NCBI GenBank assembly: GCA_029880385.1
Contig: JAOUOM010000207.1
Span: 1-5,317 of the forward strand
Length of the DNA stretch: 5,317 bases
Direction of reading: 5' to 3'
Origin: Cyclobacteriaceae bacterium
GTDB taxonomy: Bacteria; Bacteroidota; Bacteroidia; Cytophagales; Cyclobacteriaceae
Below are positions 1 to 5,317 of this stretch, piece by piece (the stretch's first letter is position 1; every line of letters begins with the position of its first letter). The translations under genes and the position numbers were made by a program. The notes below the pieces were generated by a model. It made no database searches. It saw nothing but the letters and a program-made list of their open reading frames with translations, and was not told the origin of the DNA.

Positions 1-718
1 CGTCAAACCGAACCGACGTAATACCTGCAGCCTCTCCCGTTACCATATCGGTGGACAGTATTTCCCAATGATCCCCATAATCTGGCGTAAAAAAGAGACG
101 GGCATTTCCGCCGGCACCGGTTCCGACCCATGCTTTTCCGTCTGCCCCCGTCTCCACGCATGTCCCACTCGAAGCAAAGCCTCCTTCGCCGGGACCGGCA
201 TCGGGCAACAACGAGCCTGCCAATCGGAACCAGGTTGCCCCCATGTCTTCCGTTTTTAGCAGGTATGGTTTTTCATCAAAGGAATCGCCATAGGCCAAAC
301 CCTGCCCATCAGGCCAAAAATCAAACGCATCGAGAAACCCCCTATCATCATCCATCTGAAACGTGCGCGTCCAGCCGCTATCCACATCGAACCTGAATAC
401 CTGTGAAGCCCCTCCGTTTCCTACACTCAATACCACTGCCTCTTGTGAAGAAAATGCATGAATATCGCGAAACTGGAGGGTATCGGCCTCCTCATACCTG
501 AACACCTCCCAATTCCCCCCCCCATCGATGGTCCGGAGTATCGTGGCATCCGTTCCGCTTGCCCATGCCACTTCATCGTCTATGACTGACAAGCCAATCA
601 GCAAGGCCGACGTATGGCTGTCTTGCTGGTGCAAGTCATATCCGGGCGGCTCAGGGCGGCACGCCACAGCTGTCAAACTACCCAGAAAAAACACGATAAG
701 TCTAAAAGTCCTGTTCAT
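1..718 (-). CDS. Asp-box (BNR/YCF48-like) beta-propeller lipoprotein, 3' end missing
   Basis: Reading from the ATG at 718-716 gives 239 uninterrupted codons that run off the left edge, so the C-terminus is missing. Residues 1-20 look like a lipoprotein signal: MNR, a hydrophobic stretch and LTAVAC with the candidate lipidated Cys at 20. Three full Asp-box motifs (T-x-D-x-G-x-x-W) are visible: TIDGGGNW at 63-70, TEDMGATW at 156-163 and TPDYGDHW at 211-218. These mark turns between blades of a sialidase-like or YCF48-like propeller. A Gly-rich GEGGFASSGT segment at 177-186 and WVGTGAGGNAR at 197-207 resemble Bacteroidota proteins often auto-annotated as 'oxidoreductase' or 'BNR repeat protein'. 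No catalytic residues can be assigned, so the activity is unknown; a surface or periplasmic binding or scaffold role is inference. No obvious Shine-Dalgarno site precedes the start. It is divergent from the beta-barrel gene at 900. A nine-base G run lies in the first Asp-box. Confidence 0.85.
   Translation of the reverse strand, partial: MNRTFRLIVFFLGSLTAVACRPEPPGYDLHQQDSHTSALLIGLSVIDDEVAWASGTDATILRTIDGGGNWEVFRYEEADTLQFRDIHAFSSQEAVVLSVGNGGASQVFRFDVDSGWTRTFQMDDDRGFLDAFDFWPDGQGLAYGDSFDEKPYLLKTEDMGATWFRLAGSLLPDAGPGEGGFASSGTCVETGADGKAWVGTGAGGNARLFFTPDYGDHWEILSTDMVTGEAAGITSVRFD
515..523. repeat. Nine-base homopolymer (C9 on +, G9 in the coding strand)
   Basis: Nine consecutive C on the + strand read as GGG GGG GGG in the propeller lipoprotein and supply Gly66-68 of its first Asp-box. 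The frame as given is intact on both sides: the signal peptide lies upstream and two further Asp-boxes lie downstream. Homopolymers of this length are prone to slippage, and a one-base change would truncate the product shortly after residue 68. Confidence 0.9.
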
Positions 719-867
719 AACCCAAAGATGTGTAAACGAGGAATAAATGTGGTAAAATGAACGGGTATTCACACTCAATCCTGATGTTACGTTTACCTGA
801 GATCGGGACAAAATTCGCATTCACATCTAACATCTTTGTATGTTTATAAATATTATAAATTATGTCA

Positions 868-875
868 TATATTTG
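868..875 (+). promoter_or_regulatory. Bacteroidota-type -7 element (TATATTTG)
   Basis: TATATTTG matches the TAnnTTTG -7 consensus of the Bacteroidota primary sigma factor exactly and lies 24 bases before the ATG at 900. That would leave a short leader of roughly 15-20 bases. The -33 partner is weak: TTTA at 843-846 is 21 bases upstream, instead of the expected TTG/TTTG. The surrounding 840-890 stretch is very AT-rich. The bases just before the start (AACACAA) are A-rich with no Shine-Dalgarno site, as is common in this phylum. The site is inferred from pattern only. Confidence 0.5.
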
Positions 876-899
876 TGCTGATTTTTAAATGTAACACAA

Positions 900-1715
900 A
901 TGAATCGAAACAAACAACTACGCTTAATACTGCTTGTATTTGGTGTTTTGGCCTTCACCGGAGTGAGTGGCCAGGGTTTATACGCAAAATTTAATGCGGG
1001 CTATGGTTTCGAATCCGGAGCACAATCTTTGCTCTCCGATCGTACCATAACAGCTAACAATGATTATGAAGAGACCATCAATGTCTCATTTGGTAAGGGG
1101 TTCAGCCTGAACGGTGGAATCGGTTTCAACATGTCAGACAATATCTCTTTAGAGTTGAATGTCGGGTATCTGATGTCAGGAACTCAGATGGGAACGTTTT
1201 CTGACACGACCCGGTCGCGTGAACGAATCACTGAATTAGGGGCAAGGGTTTTAAAAGTCAACCCGACAGCAATATTTTCCATCCCGATGGAATCAGGCAT
1301 TCAGCCGTACGTGAAACTCGGAATCGTAACCGGATTCGGTAAAGTAATCGGTACCTTTACCAATACCAACAATGGAAATGTTGACATTGATGAATGGCAT
1401 TATTCAGGCGGTATGAGTCTGGGTATCAACAGTGGATTTGGTGCCCTTTACAGCCTGAGCGACAACATGAAATTGTTTGGCGAAATGGAATTTACGAGCC
1501 TTACCTATGCACCCACCAAAGGTGAACTGGTATTTTCCACTACCAACGGTGTAGACAATATCCCGGCACTGGATGTGATAGACAAAGAAGTGATTTACAT
1601 GGATCAGATCGATCACAATGTCAACATCAATGTCACGAATCCAGACCAGGATGTCAAAACAAAATATCCGTTTGGCAGCGTTGCCATTAATGTTGGTATC
1701 CGTTTTAACTTCTGA
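900..1715 (+). CDS. Outer-membrane beta-barrel protein (porin-like family)
   Basis: This 271-residue protein has a clear Sec signal peptide: basic MNRNKQLR, a hydrophobic core at about 9-21, then GVSG followed by QGLYAKF, so cleavage is probably after Gly24. The mature part alternates hydrophobic and polar residues in beta-strand fashion. Strand-like segments include YAKFNAGYGF near the start, ISLELNVGYLM at about 83-93 and IQPYVKLGIVTGFG in the middle. The C-terminus is VAINVGIRFNF, and the terminal Phe is typical of a BAM-inserted outer-membrane barrel. The size and pattern fit the 'outer membrane beta-barrel protein' families of Bacteroidota (PF13505/PF13568 type), probably an eight-strand or similar small barrel. 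A polar, Asp/Asn-rich stretch at about 230-255 just before the last strand is probably a long external loop. Ligand and function cannot be told from the sequence. It appears monocistronic: a -7 element precedes it and a strong terminator starts 13 bp after the stop. Confidence 0.85.
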   Translation: MNRNKQLRLILLVFGVLAFTGVSGQGLYAKFNAGYGFESGAQSLLSDRTITANNDYEETINVSFGKGFSLNGGIGFNMSDNISLELNVGYLMSGTQMGTFSDTTRSRERITELGARVLKVNPTAIFSIPMESGIQPYVKLGIVTGFGKVIGTFTNTNNGNVDIDEWHYSGGMSLGINSGFGALYSLSDNMKLFGEMEFTSLTYAPTKGELVFSTTNGVDNIPALDVIDKEVIYMDQIDHNVNINVTNPDQDVKTKYPFGSVAINVGIRFNF

Positions 1716-1728
1716 TCAAAGAATAAAT

Positions 1729-1768
1729 AAAAAAGGCCGTTGACGGGTACGTCAACGGCCTTTTTTTT
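1729..1768. terminator. Bidirectional intrinsic terminator
   Basis: A perfect inverted repeat, GGCCGTTGAC (1735-1744) and GTCAACGGCC (1751-1760), encloses the six-base loop GGGTAC. It is flanked by six A on the left (1729-1734) and eight T on the right (1761-1768). On the + strand this is a GC-rich hairpin followed by a U-tract, ending the beta-barrel gene 13 bp after its stop. Read from the - strand it has the same form, with a six-U tract, and lies just downstream of the DUF302 stop at 1781. It therefore separates the two convergent transcripts. Confidence 0.93.
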
Positions 1769-1780
1769 GTTTGTAAAAGC

Positions 1781-2167
1781 TTAGAGTGCCGCAATTACCC
1801 GCTGTAGACGAGCCTGGATTTCAGTGGCAATTTCAGGAAGGGTATCGTTTTTAACTGCCAGCATGGAAGCCACGGGATCAACAGCTGACACCTCCACTTT
1901 ACCTTCTTCTTTCTGCTGTACGACCACATTGCAGGGTAGGAATACCCCGATGTTGTCCTCGGCAGTCAGTGCCTTGTGCGCAAATGGCGGATTGCATGCA
2001 CCCAGTATACGGTAGGGTTTGAAATCCACGTCCAGTTTTTTCTTTAGCGTAGCCGATATGTCGATATCGGTGAGGACTCCAAATCCTTCTTTTTTTAACT
2101 CTTCGGTTACTTTTTCGATGACAGCATCAAAAGAACCGGCAACGGTTGTATTAAAATAGTAGCTCAT
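1781..2167 (-). CDS. DUF302 domain-containing protein
   Basis: The 128-residue product matches the DUF302 family (PF03625) along its whole length. It begins with the usual YYFNTTVAGSFDAVIEKVTEELKKEGFGVLTDIDI segment, in which a strand and helix lead into 'GFGVLTDID'. It then has the family signature YRILGACNPPFAHKAL at about 52-67 and a second conserved stretch, IGVFLPCNVVV, at 73-83. Cys58 and Cys79 lie in these signatures, and the C-terminal part is helical (PEIATEIQARLQRVI). There is no signal peptide or membrane segment, so it is probably cytoplasmic. The family's biochemical role is not established, and none is assigned here. The start at 2167 gives the normal family N-terminus. The leader is A-rich, and TAACTTCG at 2193-2186 is one base away from a -7 consensus. 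The gene lies 128 bp downstream of the GH123 gene on the same strand and may have its own promoter. Confidence 0.93.
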   Translation of the reverse strand: MSYYFNTTVAGSFDAVIEKVTEELKKEGFGVLTDIDISATLKKKLDVDFKPYRILGACNPPFAHKALTAEDNIGVFLPCNVVVQQKEEGKVEVSAVDPVASMLAVKNDTLPEIATEIQARLQRVIAAL

Positions 2168-2295
2168 TGATCTATGTTTTTTTTACGAAGTTACGGCAAT
2201 ACAGATAGCTGATATGTAACCTTTGTCACGCAAACTGTTTTACTCCCGTTAAAGCAACCAGCCACACATGCGTTTTGTTGGCGCACATGTCTATT

Positions 2296-4086
2296 TCATT
2301 TTCCATTCCCTTCCGACAAAGCCCACAATCGATCATTGGCCTGTTGCACCATCTCAGCAGCAGGCGTACGAGACAAATTTGTGATTTCAAAATCCGCAAC
2401 CACCTCATCCAATGCCCCGAGCTTTTCGGGTTGTCCCTTCCATTCCTCCCGGAGTATCCGGATTTTCTCAAATGCCTGGATACCCTCCCTTAGCCGTTCA
2501 AACCGGATGGACGACCGATTGCCGGGATAAACAAAATATGTATCCCCTGCCGGCCATCGTCTGAAGCGAGAATCTGTCAGCGGATTTTCCACCCATGAAA
2601 AATGTGCCCAACGAAGGTAGCCGCTATAGCCCCTGGCTGCTGCATACCAGCCAAGCCATGCCGACTCTGCCGGTGGGGAAAAGGTGAACGTATTGGGGTA
2701 GCGTTCCACACAACATGTATAGAAAGTGGTGAATTTTCCTGCTGCGTTTCGCTCCTCCAATATGTTTTTCGGAGATTCCTCTCCTGATGCCAGACAATAG
2801 TCATAAATATCAGCTTCAATCTCACCATGATAGCCTCCGGCAAGAGTCACCTTTAGGTTTGGTGCCGCCTTTTTGATGACGGCTATGGCCCCACGCATGG
2901 CTTCCATTGGGCGTTCATCCATCGATATGGCTGTCTTTTCCAGCCACCCTTTTGCCGTAAGGTGGGCACTGAAATCTGACAAAAACCCGCCCCAGTGAGC
3001 GGCATATTCGGCTGTACCCGGTTCGGCTACCAGTATCACATTATCCTGACTTGCCTCATCAAAATATTGAAATTTTAGCCCCCAGGGAATCATCGTGTAG
3101 CAATTGATCTGCTCGGTGATACCACAGCTCATCGCAAACTCCACATATTTGTCAAAAACAGTATAATCATAGTCCCAGCTTCCATCCGCATGCTTGGTCC
3201 ACCTGACCATGGCCTGAAAAGGGTCAAATGTCTGCCCGTTCCAGGGCTTATCGATGATACTGGTTGTAATGCACTTTTGGCCTGCCTGTGCCAAACGCTC
3301 CAATTGTGGCCGAAGGGCATCAAAATGTGCCTGGCTCCATGGCTCCACACCATGTGCCCTGGCCACAGCAAAGGAATTTTGCCAAAGGTCAAGGTGAAAA
3401 TCCCACTCAGAAGGTGCAGGAAGTGTTCGTGGTGATACCAGCAACGTAATCGGCATTTCCATGGAAATACCGGCGGCTGTAGATACTGTTAAATGACCGG
3501 TGTAGGTACCGGCCGCTGCGTCGGACGGAATGTCGATGGCTACCCAAACCGGACGGGTAGACTGTTCTTCTATCAGGAAACCAGTTGAATAGTCAAGTGC
3601 ATCGGCCACCAACGTGGAATCGTAGGCTTCTGGTGTTCGGTCATTGCAACCTTCTGTACTGCCAAATTCATCCGCCATCACATAACGTACAAATGCGACC
3701 GACACAGCTTCGCCCGGAATATGCCCCTCGCCGGTCAGACTACTGGGTGTAACCGTTACCTGCACCGGGTTGTTGGTCCAAAGGAGCAATTGTGTGTGCA
3801 CCCGCTCACCACGCCAGCCACGTGCCTCCCAATTGGTACGACTTTCGACTGACGGAACAGTCTTTTTCGCATAACGTGTGTCCGTGTCCGCAAAAGCCAC
3901 TCCCAGATTGTCACCCAGTGCAACAAAGACCGCCGGGTCACCCGGTTTCGGGTCAGGCAATTCATCGAATGAAAAGGCATCAACTGCTGCCGGTGACGCT
4001 GGAACTTCCGCAACCGGCTGCCGGCAATAACTAAAAACCAATAAAAGTGAACTACTCAAAAACAAAAACCGGATCCTGAACATCAT
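2296..4086 (-). CDS. GH123-family glycoside hydrolase (DUF4091), predicted exported lipoprotein
   Basis: This 596-residue protein resembles GH123 enzymes, whose characterised members are exo-beta-N-acetylgalactosaminidases acting on glycosphingolipid or glycan GalNAc by substrate-assisted catalysis. Residues 1-21 form a hydrophobic export signal ending in VFSYC. Cys21 is the likely lipidation site, although Tyr at -1 is unusual. A beta-sandwich-like N-terminal domain at about 45-220 includes RPVWVAIDIPSDAAAGTYTG. The catalytic barrel starts at about 225 with EWDFHLDLWQN and continues through IIDKPWNGQTFDPF (278-290), MIPW (332-335) and AISMDERPMEAM (386-397). Asp390-Glu391 align by motif with the GH123 Asp-Glu pair, in which Asp positions the N-acetyl group and Glu is the acid/base. 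YTCC (456-459), YSGYLRW (487-493) and WPAGDTYFVYPG (511-522) are further conserved-looking segments, followed by RFERLREGIQAFEKIRIL. The true substrate may differ. There is no SusC/D pair or other glycosidase in the window. A second ATG is codon 2, so the exact start is uncertain by one residue. Confidence 0.88.
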   Translation of the reverse strand: MMFRIRFLFLSSSLLLVFSYCRQPVAEVPASPAAVDAFSFDELPDPKPGDPAVFVALGDNLGVAFADTDTRYAKKTVPSVESRTNWEARGWRGERVHTQLLLWTNNPVQVTVTPSSLTGEGHIPGEAVSVAFVRYVMADEFGSTEGCNDRTPEAYDSTLVADALDYSTGFLIEEQSTRPVWVAIDIPSDAAAGTYTGHLTVSTAAGISMEMPITLLVSPRTLPAPSEWDFHLDLWQNSFAVARAHGVEPWSQAHFDALRPQLERLAQAGQKCITTSIIDKPWNGQTFDPFQAMVRWTKHADGSWDYDYTVFDKYVEFAMSCGITEQINCYTMIPWGLKFQYFDEASQDNVILVAEPGTAEYAAHWGGFLSDFSAHLTAKGWLEKTAISMDERPMEAMRGAIAVIKKAAPNLKVTLAGGYHGEIEADIYDYCLASGEESPKNILEERNAAGKFTTFYTCCVERYPNTFTFSPPAESAWLGWYAAARGYSGYLRWAHFSWVENPLTDSRFRRWPAGDTYFVYPGNRSSIRFERLREGIQAFEKIRILREEWKGQPEKLGALDEVVADFEITNLSRTPAAEMVQQANDRLWALSEGNGK

Positions 4087-4121
4087 GGCATAATGATTTG
4101 TATGAAAAAGTTAAAAATAGG

Positions 4122-4129
4122 CAAATATC
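4122..4129 (-). promoter_or_regulatory. Possible -7 element for the GH123 gene
   Basis: On the - strand, GATATTTG matches TAnnTTTG except at the first base and lies 35 bases upstream of the GH123 start at 4086, a plausible distance. I find no good -33 TTG/TTTG at the expected spacing, so this is a weak pattern-only call. Confidence 0.25.
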
Positions 4130-4178
4130 CCTTTCCAATTTACTAAAATCCCATGAGTGGCACAGGCTATCGCTCCTG

Positions 4179-4196
4179 ATCCAATTACGATCGGAT
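4179..4196. promoter_or_regulatory. Imperfect 18-bp palindrome between divergent genes
   Basis: ATCCAATTACGATCGGAT is symmetric at 12 of 18 positions (ATCC-n-AT-nnnn-AT-n-GGAT). It lies near the middle of the 164-bp gap between the GH123 and acyltransferase starts, where an operator for either or both promoters could sit. No second copy and no regulator gene are present in the window, so function is speculative. Confidence 0.2.
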
Positions 4197-4250
4197 ACTC
4201 ACCTCAAAAAAATTGGGTTACATTTATCGTTTTGAAAGGCAGAATAAAAA

Positions 4251-5312
4251 ATGAGGATACAAAAACTGGATGGACTAAGGGGGGTTTTTAGCCTTATGAT
4301 CGTTATTTTTCATTTCGATGAATCCCTCACAATCAAGGCTCTCACATCTAATTTTTTTGTAGACGGTTCATTTCTTTTCGTTGATTTTTTTTTCGTCCTA
4401 TCCGGCTTTGTTATTTCCACCAACTACAACGGGATCGGCTCCGGCAAACAATTCAGCCTCTTTTTGAAGAAAAGGATTATCCGTCTGTTTCCACTTTTAC
4501 TTTTTTCCACTACGGTAGTACTGGTTCTTGAACTCATTTTCAATCTCTTTTGGATAGATCTCTTGGTCTCCCCCAAAAGCATATCATCCATCTTTCATGA
4601 GTATTTTGATTCCATATTATTTCTCAATTCAACCACCCTTTTAGGCGCCACACCCGGATTGAACAGCCCCTCCTGGTCTATTTCTGCCGAACTAATCCTT
4701 TATTTGACCTTTGGTTTTGTTACGCTGTACATGTCAAAACGTAACAGAATTTTTGCTTTTCTTCTCATCCTGATGCTGTCCATTGGGTTTTGTATCTACA
4801 AAGGGGAATTTTGGTTCATGCATGACTTTGGGTACATCCGGGGGCTGATTTCGTTTATTACCGGCCATTTTGTCTATGTGCTTTCAGGTAAAATAAGGAA
4901 CCTGCCGGCTATAGGGGAAATCGTTCTTATCCCTTCGCTGATCATATTGTTTTATCTCTTTAGTTCTTATAGTGGTCAGACCCAGCAGATGTTGTTCCTT
5001 GGATTTGTTCCACTCTTTTTTGGACTTTCCACTCTATTGTTACTCAAAACCGATGGCCCACTTAGCCATATGTTGGCATCTTCTCCCTTTCGTTTTTTAG
5101 GCAATATTTCCTATTCCGTCTATCTTAACCATGGCATTGTCATTGTCATAATACCCCGGTTTTTTTATCAGTACCTGGGTATCGAAAAAAACCAGCTAAC
5201 CCTCGTCCTTATAACCCTGCTGACACTAGGTATCCTTTTACTCTATAGTTATATGACATATATGTTTATCGAAACCCGTTCCAGCCTCTTTTTGAAGAAA
5301 AATATCTTGTAA
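4251..5312 (+). CDS. Acyltransferase-3 family integral membrane protein (OafA/YrhL-like)
   Basis: This 353-residue, very hydrophobic protein has the landmarks of the acyltransferase-3 family (PF01757), which moves acyl (often acetyl) groups across the inner membrane onto envelope or secreted glycans, lipids or antibiotics. The N-terminus reads IQKLDGLRG, and Arg10 and His21 form the R-x10-H motif whose His is thought to be essential. FFVLSGFVIS at 47-56, SWSISAELILYL at 141-152 (Glu147) and FLGNISYSVYLNHG at 282-295 are the other family signatures. About ten membrane segments are apparent, and the length is normal for a stand-alone AT3 domain without an SGNH extension. The start at 4251 puts LDGLRG at its usual place. 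AAAGG at 4235-4239 is a weak, distant Shine-Dalgarno-like sequence. The acceptor is unknown; no polysaccharide cluster is visible. The coding sequence is T-rich, as expected with so many Phe and Leu codons. The same 20 bases recur near both ends of the gene. Confidence 0.93.
   Translation: MRIQKLDGLRGVFSLMIVIFHFDESLTIKALTSNFFVDGSFLFVDFFFVLSGFVISTNYNGIGSGKQFSLFLKKRIIRLFPLLLFSTTVVLVLELIFNLFWIDLLVSPKSISSIFHEYFDSILFLNSTTLLGATPGLNSPSWSISAELILYLTFGFVTLYMSKRNRIFAFLLILMLSIGFCIYKGEFWFMHDFGYIRGLISFITGHFVYVLSGKIRNLPAIGEIVLIPSLIILFYLFSSYSGQTQQMLFLGFVPLFFGLSTLLLLKTDGPLSHMLASSPFRFLGNISYSVYLNHGIVIVIIPRFFYQYLGIEKNQLTLVLITLLTLGILLLYSYMTYMFIETRSSLFLKKNIL
4454..4473 (+). repeat. 20-bp direct repeat, copy 1
   Basis: This is the first copy of an exact 20-base sequence starting CAGCCTCTTT, which recurs 828 bases downstream in the same reading frame. 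Here it encodes SLFLKK at residues 69-74 of the acyltransferase, in the basic loop (KKRIIR) after an early membrane segment. Confidence 0.9.
5282..5301 (+). repeat. 20-bp direct repeat, copy 2
   Basis: This is the second exact copy, encoding SLFLKK at residues 345-350, just before the C-terminal NIL and the stop. The offset of 828 bases is exactly 276 codons, so both copies are read in the same frame. The flanking bases differ apart from one or two at each edge. Confidence 0.9.
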
Positions 5313-5317
5313 CAAAC

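Noticed and set aside
68..746. Three + strand open frames (68-259, 130-396, 528-746)
   Set aside because: They lie antisense to a continuous - strand frame with a lipoprotein signal and three Asp-boxes; their translations show no domain or signal and look like shadow frames.
723..838. 9-bp inverted repeat (CAAAGATGT at 723-731, ACATCTTTG at 830-838) in the divergent gap
   Set aside because: The arms are about 100 bp apart, and a 9-mer match in a region this size is not rare; there are no further copies or duplications to suggest an element end.
2265..2292. Hairpin-like sequence between the GH123 and DUF302 genes (TGCG/CGCA with interrupted outer pairs)
   Set aside because: The stem is short and broken by mismatches, and no T-tract follows on the - strand, so it does not qualify as a terminator.
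4087..4250. Small gene or small RNA in the divergent gap
   Set aside because: No open frame with a credible start or family resemblance, and no stable hairpin followed by a T-tract was seen.
4251..5312. Acyltransferase gene as a horizontally acquired, AT-rich insert
   Set aside because: The T-richness is explained by the many Phe, Leu and Ile codons of a membrane protein; no mobile element, repeat boundary or tRNA lies next to it.
1..5317. A dedicated multi-gene defence, secretion or toxin system
   Set aside because: The genes alternate strands and have independent regulatory regions and recognisable unrelated families; nothing suggests a co-inherited module within this window.

Overview
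The window looks like an ordinary chromosomal stretch from a member of the Bacteroidota. The evidence is indirect: starts have A-rich leaders rather than strong Shine-Dalgarno sites, one start has a TAnnTTTG-type -7 element, and the cargo is typical of the phylum (lipoproteins, a small outer-membrane beta-barrel, a GH123/DUF4091 glycosidase, a DUF302 protein). Genus cannot be fixed from the sequence.

Layout. 1-718 (-): the N-terminal 239 codons of a lipoprotein with Asp-box (BNR) repeats, cut by the left edge. 719-899: a divergent AT-rich intergenic region. 900-1715 (+): a complete outer-membrane beta-barrel protein. 1729-1768: a strong hairpin terminator that can serve both strands, because the next gene converges on it. 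1781-2167 (-): a DUF302 protein. 2296-4086 (-): a GH123-family glycoside hydrolase, probably a lipoprotein, upstream of DUF302 on the same strand with 128 bp between them. 4087-4250: a second divergent intergenic region, holding a weak -7-like element and an imperfect palindrome. 4251-5312 (+): a complete membrane-bound acyltransferase-3 protein.

Four of the five genes encode predicted envelope or exported proteins: two lipoproteins, one outer-membrane barrel and one inner-membrane acyltransferase. Only DUF302 lacks an export signal. They are not arranged as one operon. Strands alternate, both divergent intergenic regions are over 150 bp, and no SusC/SusD pair, regulator, transposase or toxin/immunity pair is present. 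I see no evidence of a novel multi-gene system. The most unusual sequence-level observation is an exact 20-bp in-frame direct repeat near both ends of the acyltransferase gene. No stretch over 300 bp lacks a gene, and I saw no tRNA, rRNA, CRISPR array or insertion sequence.
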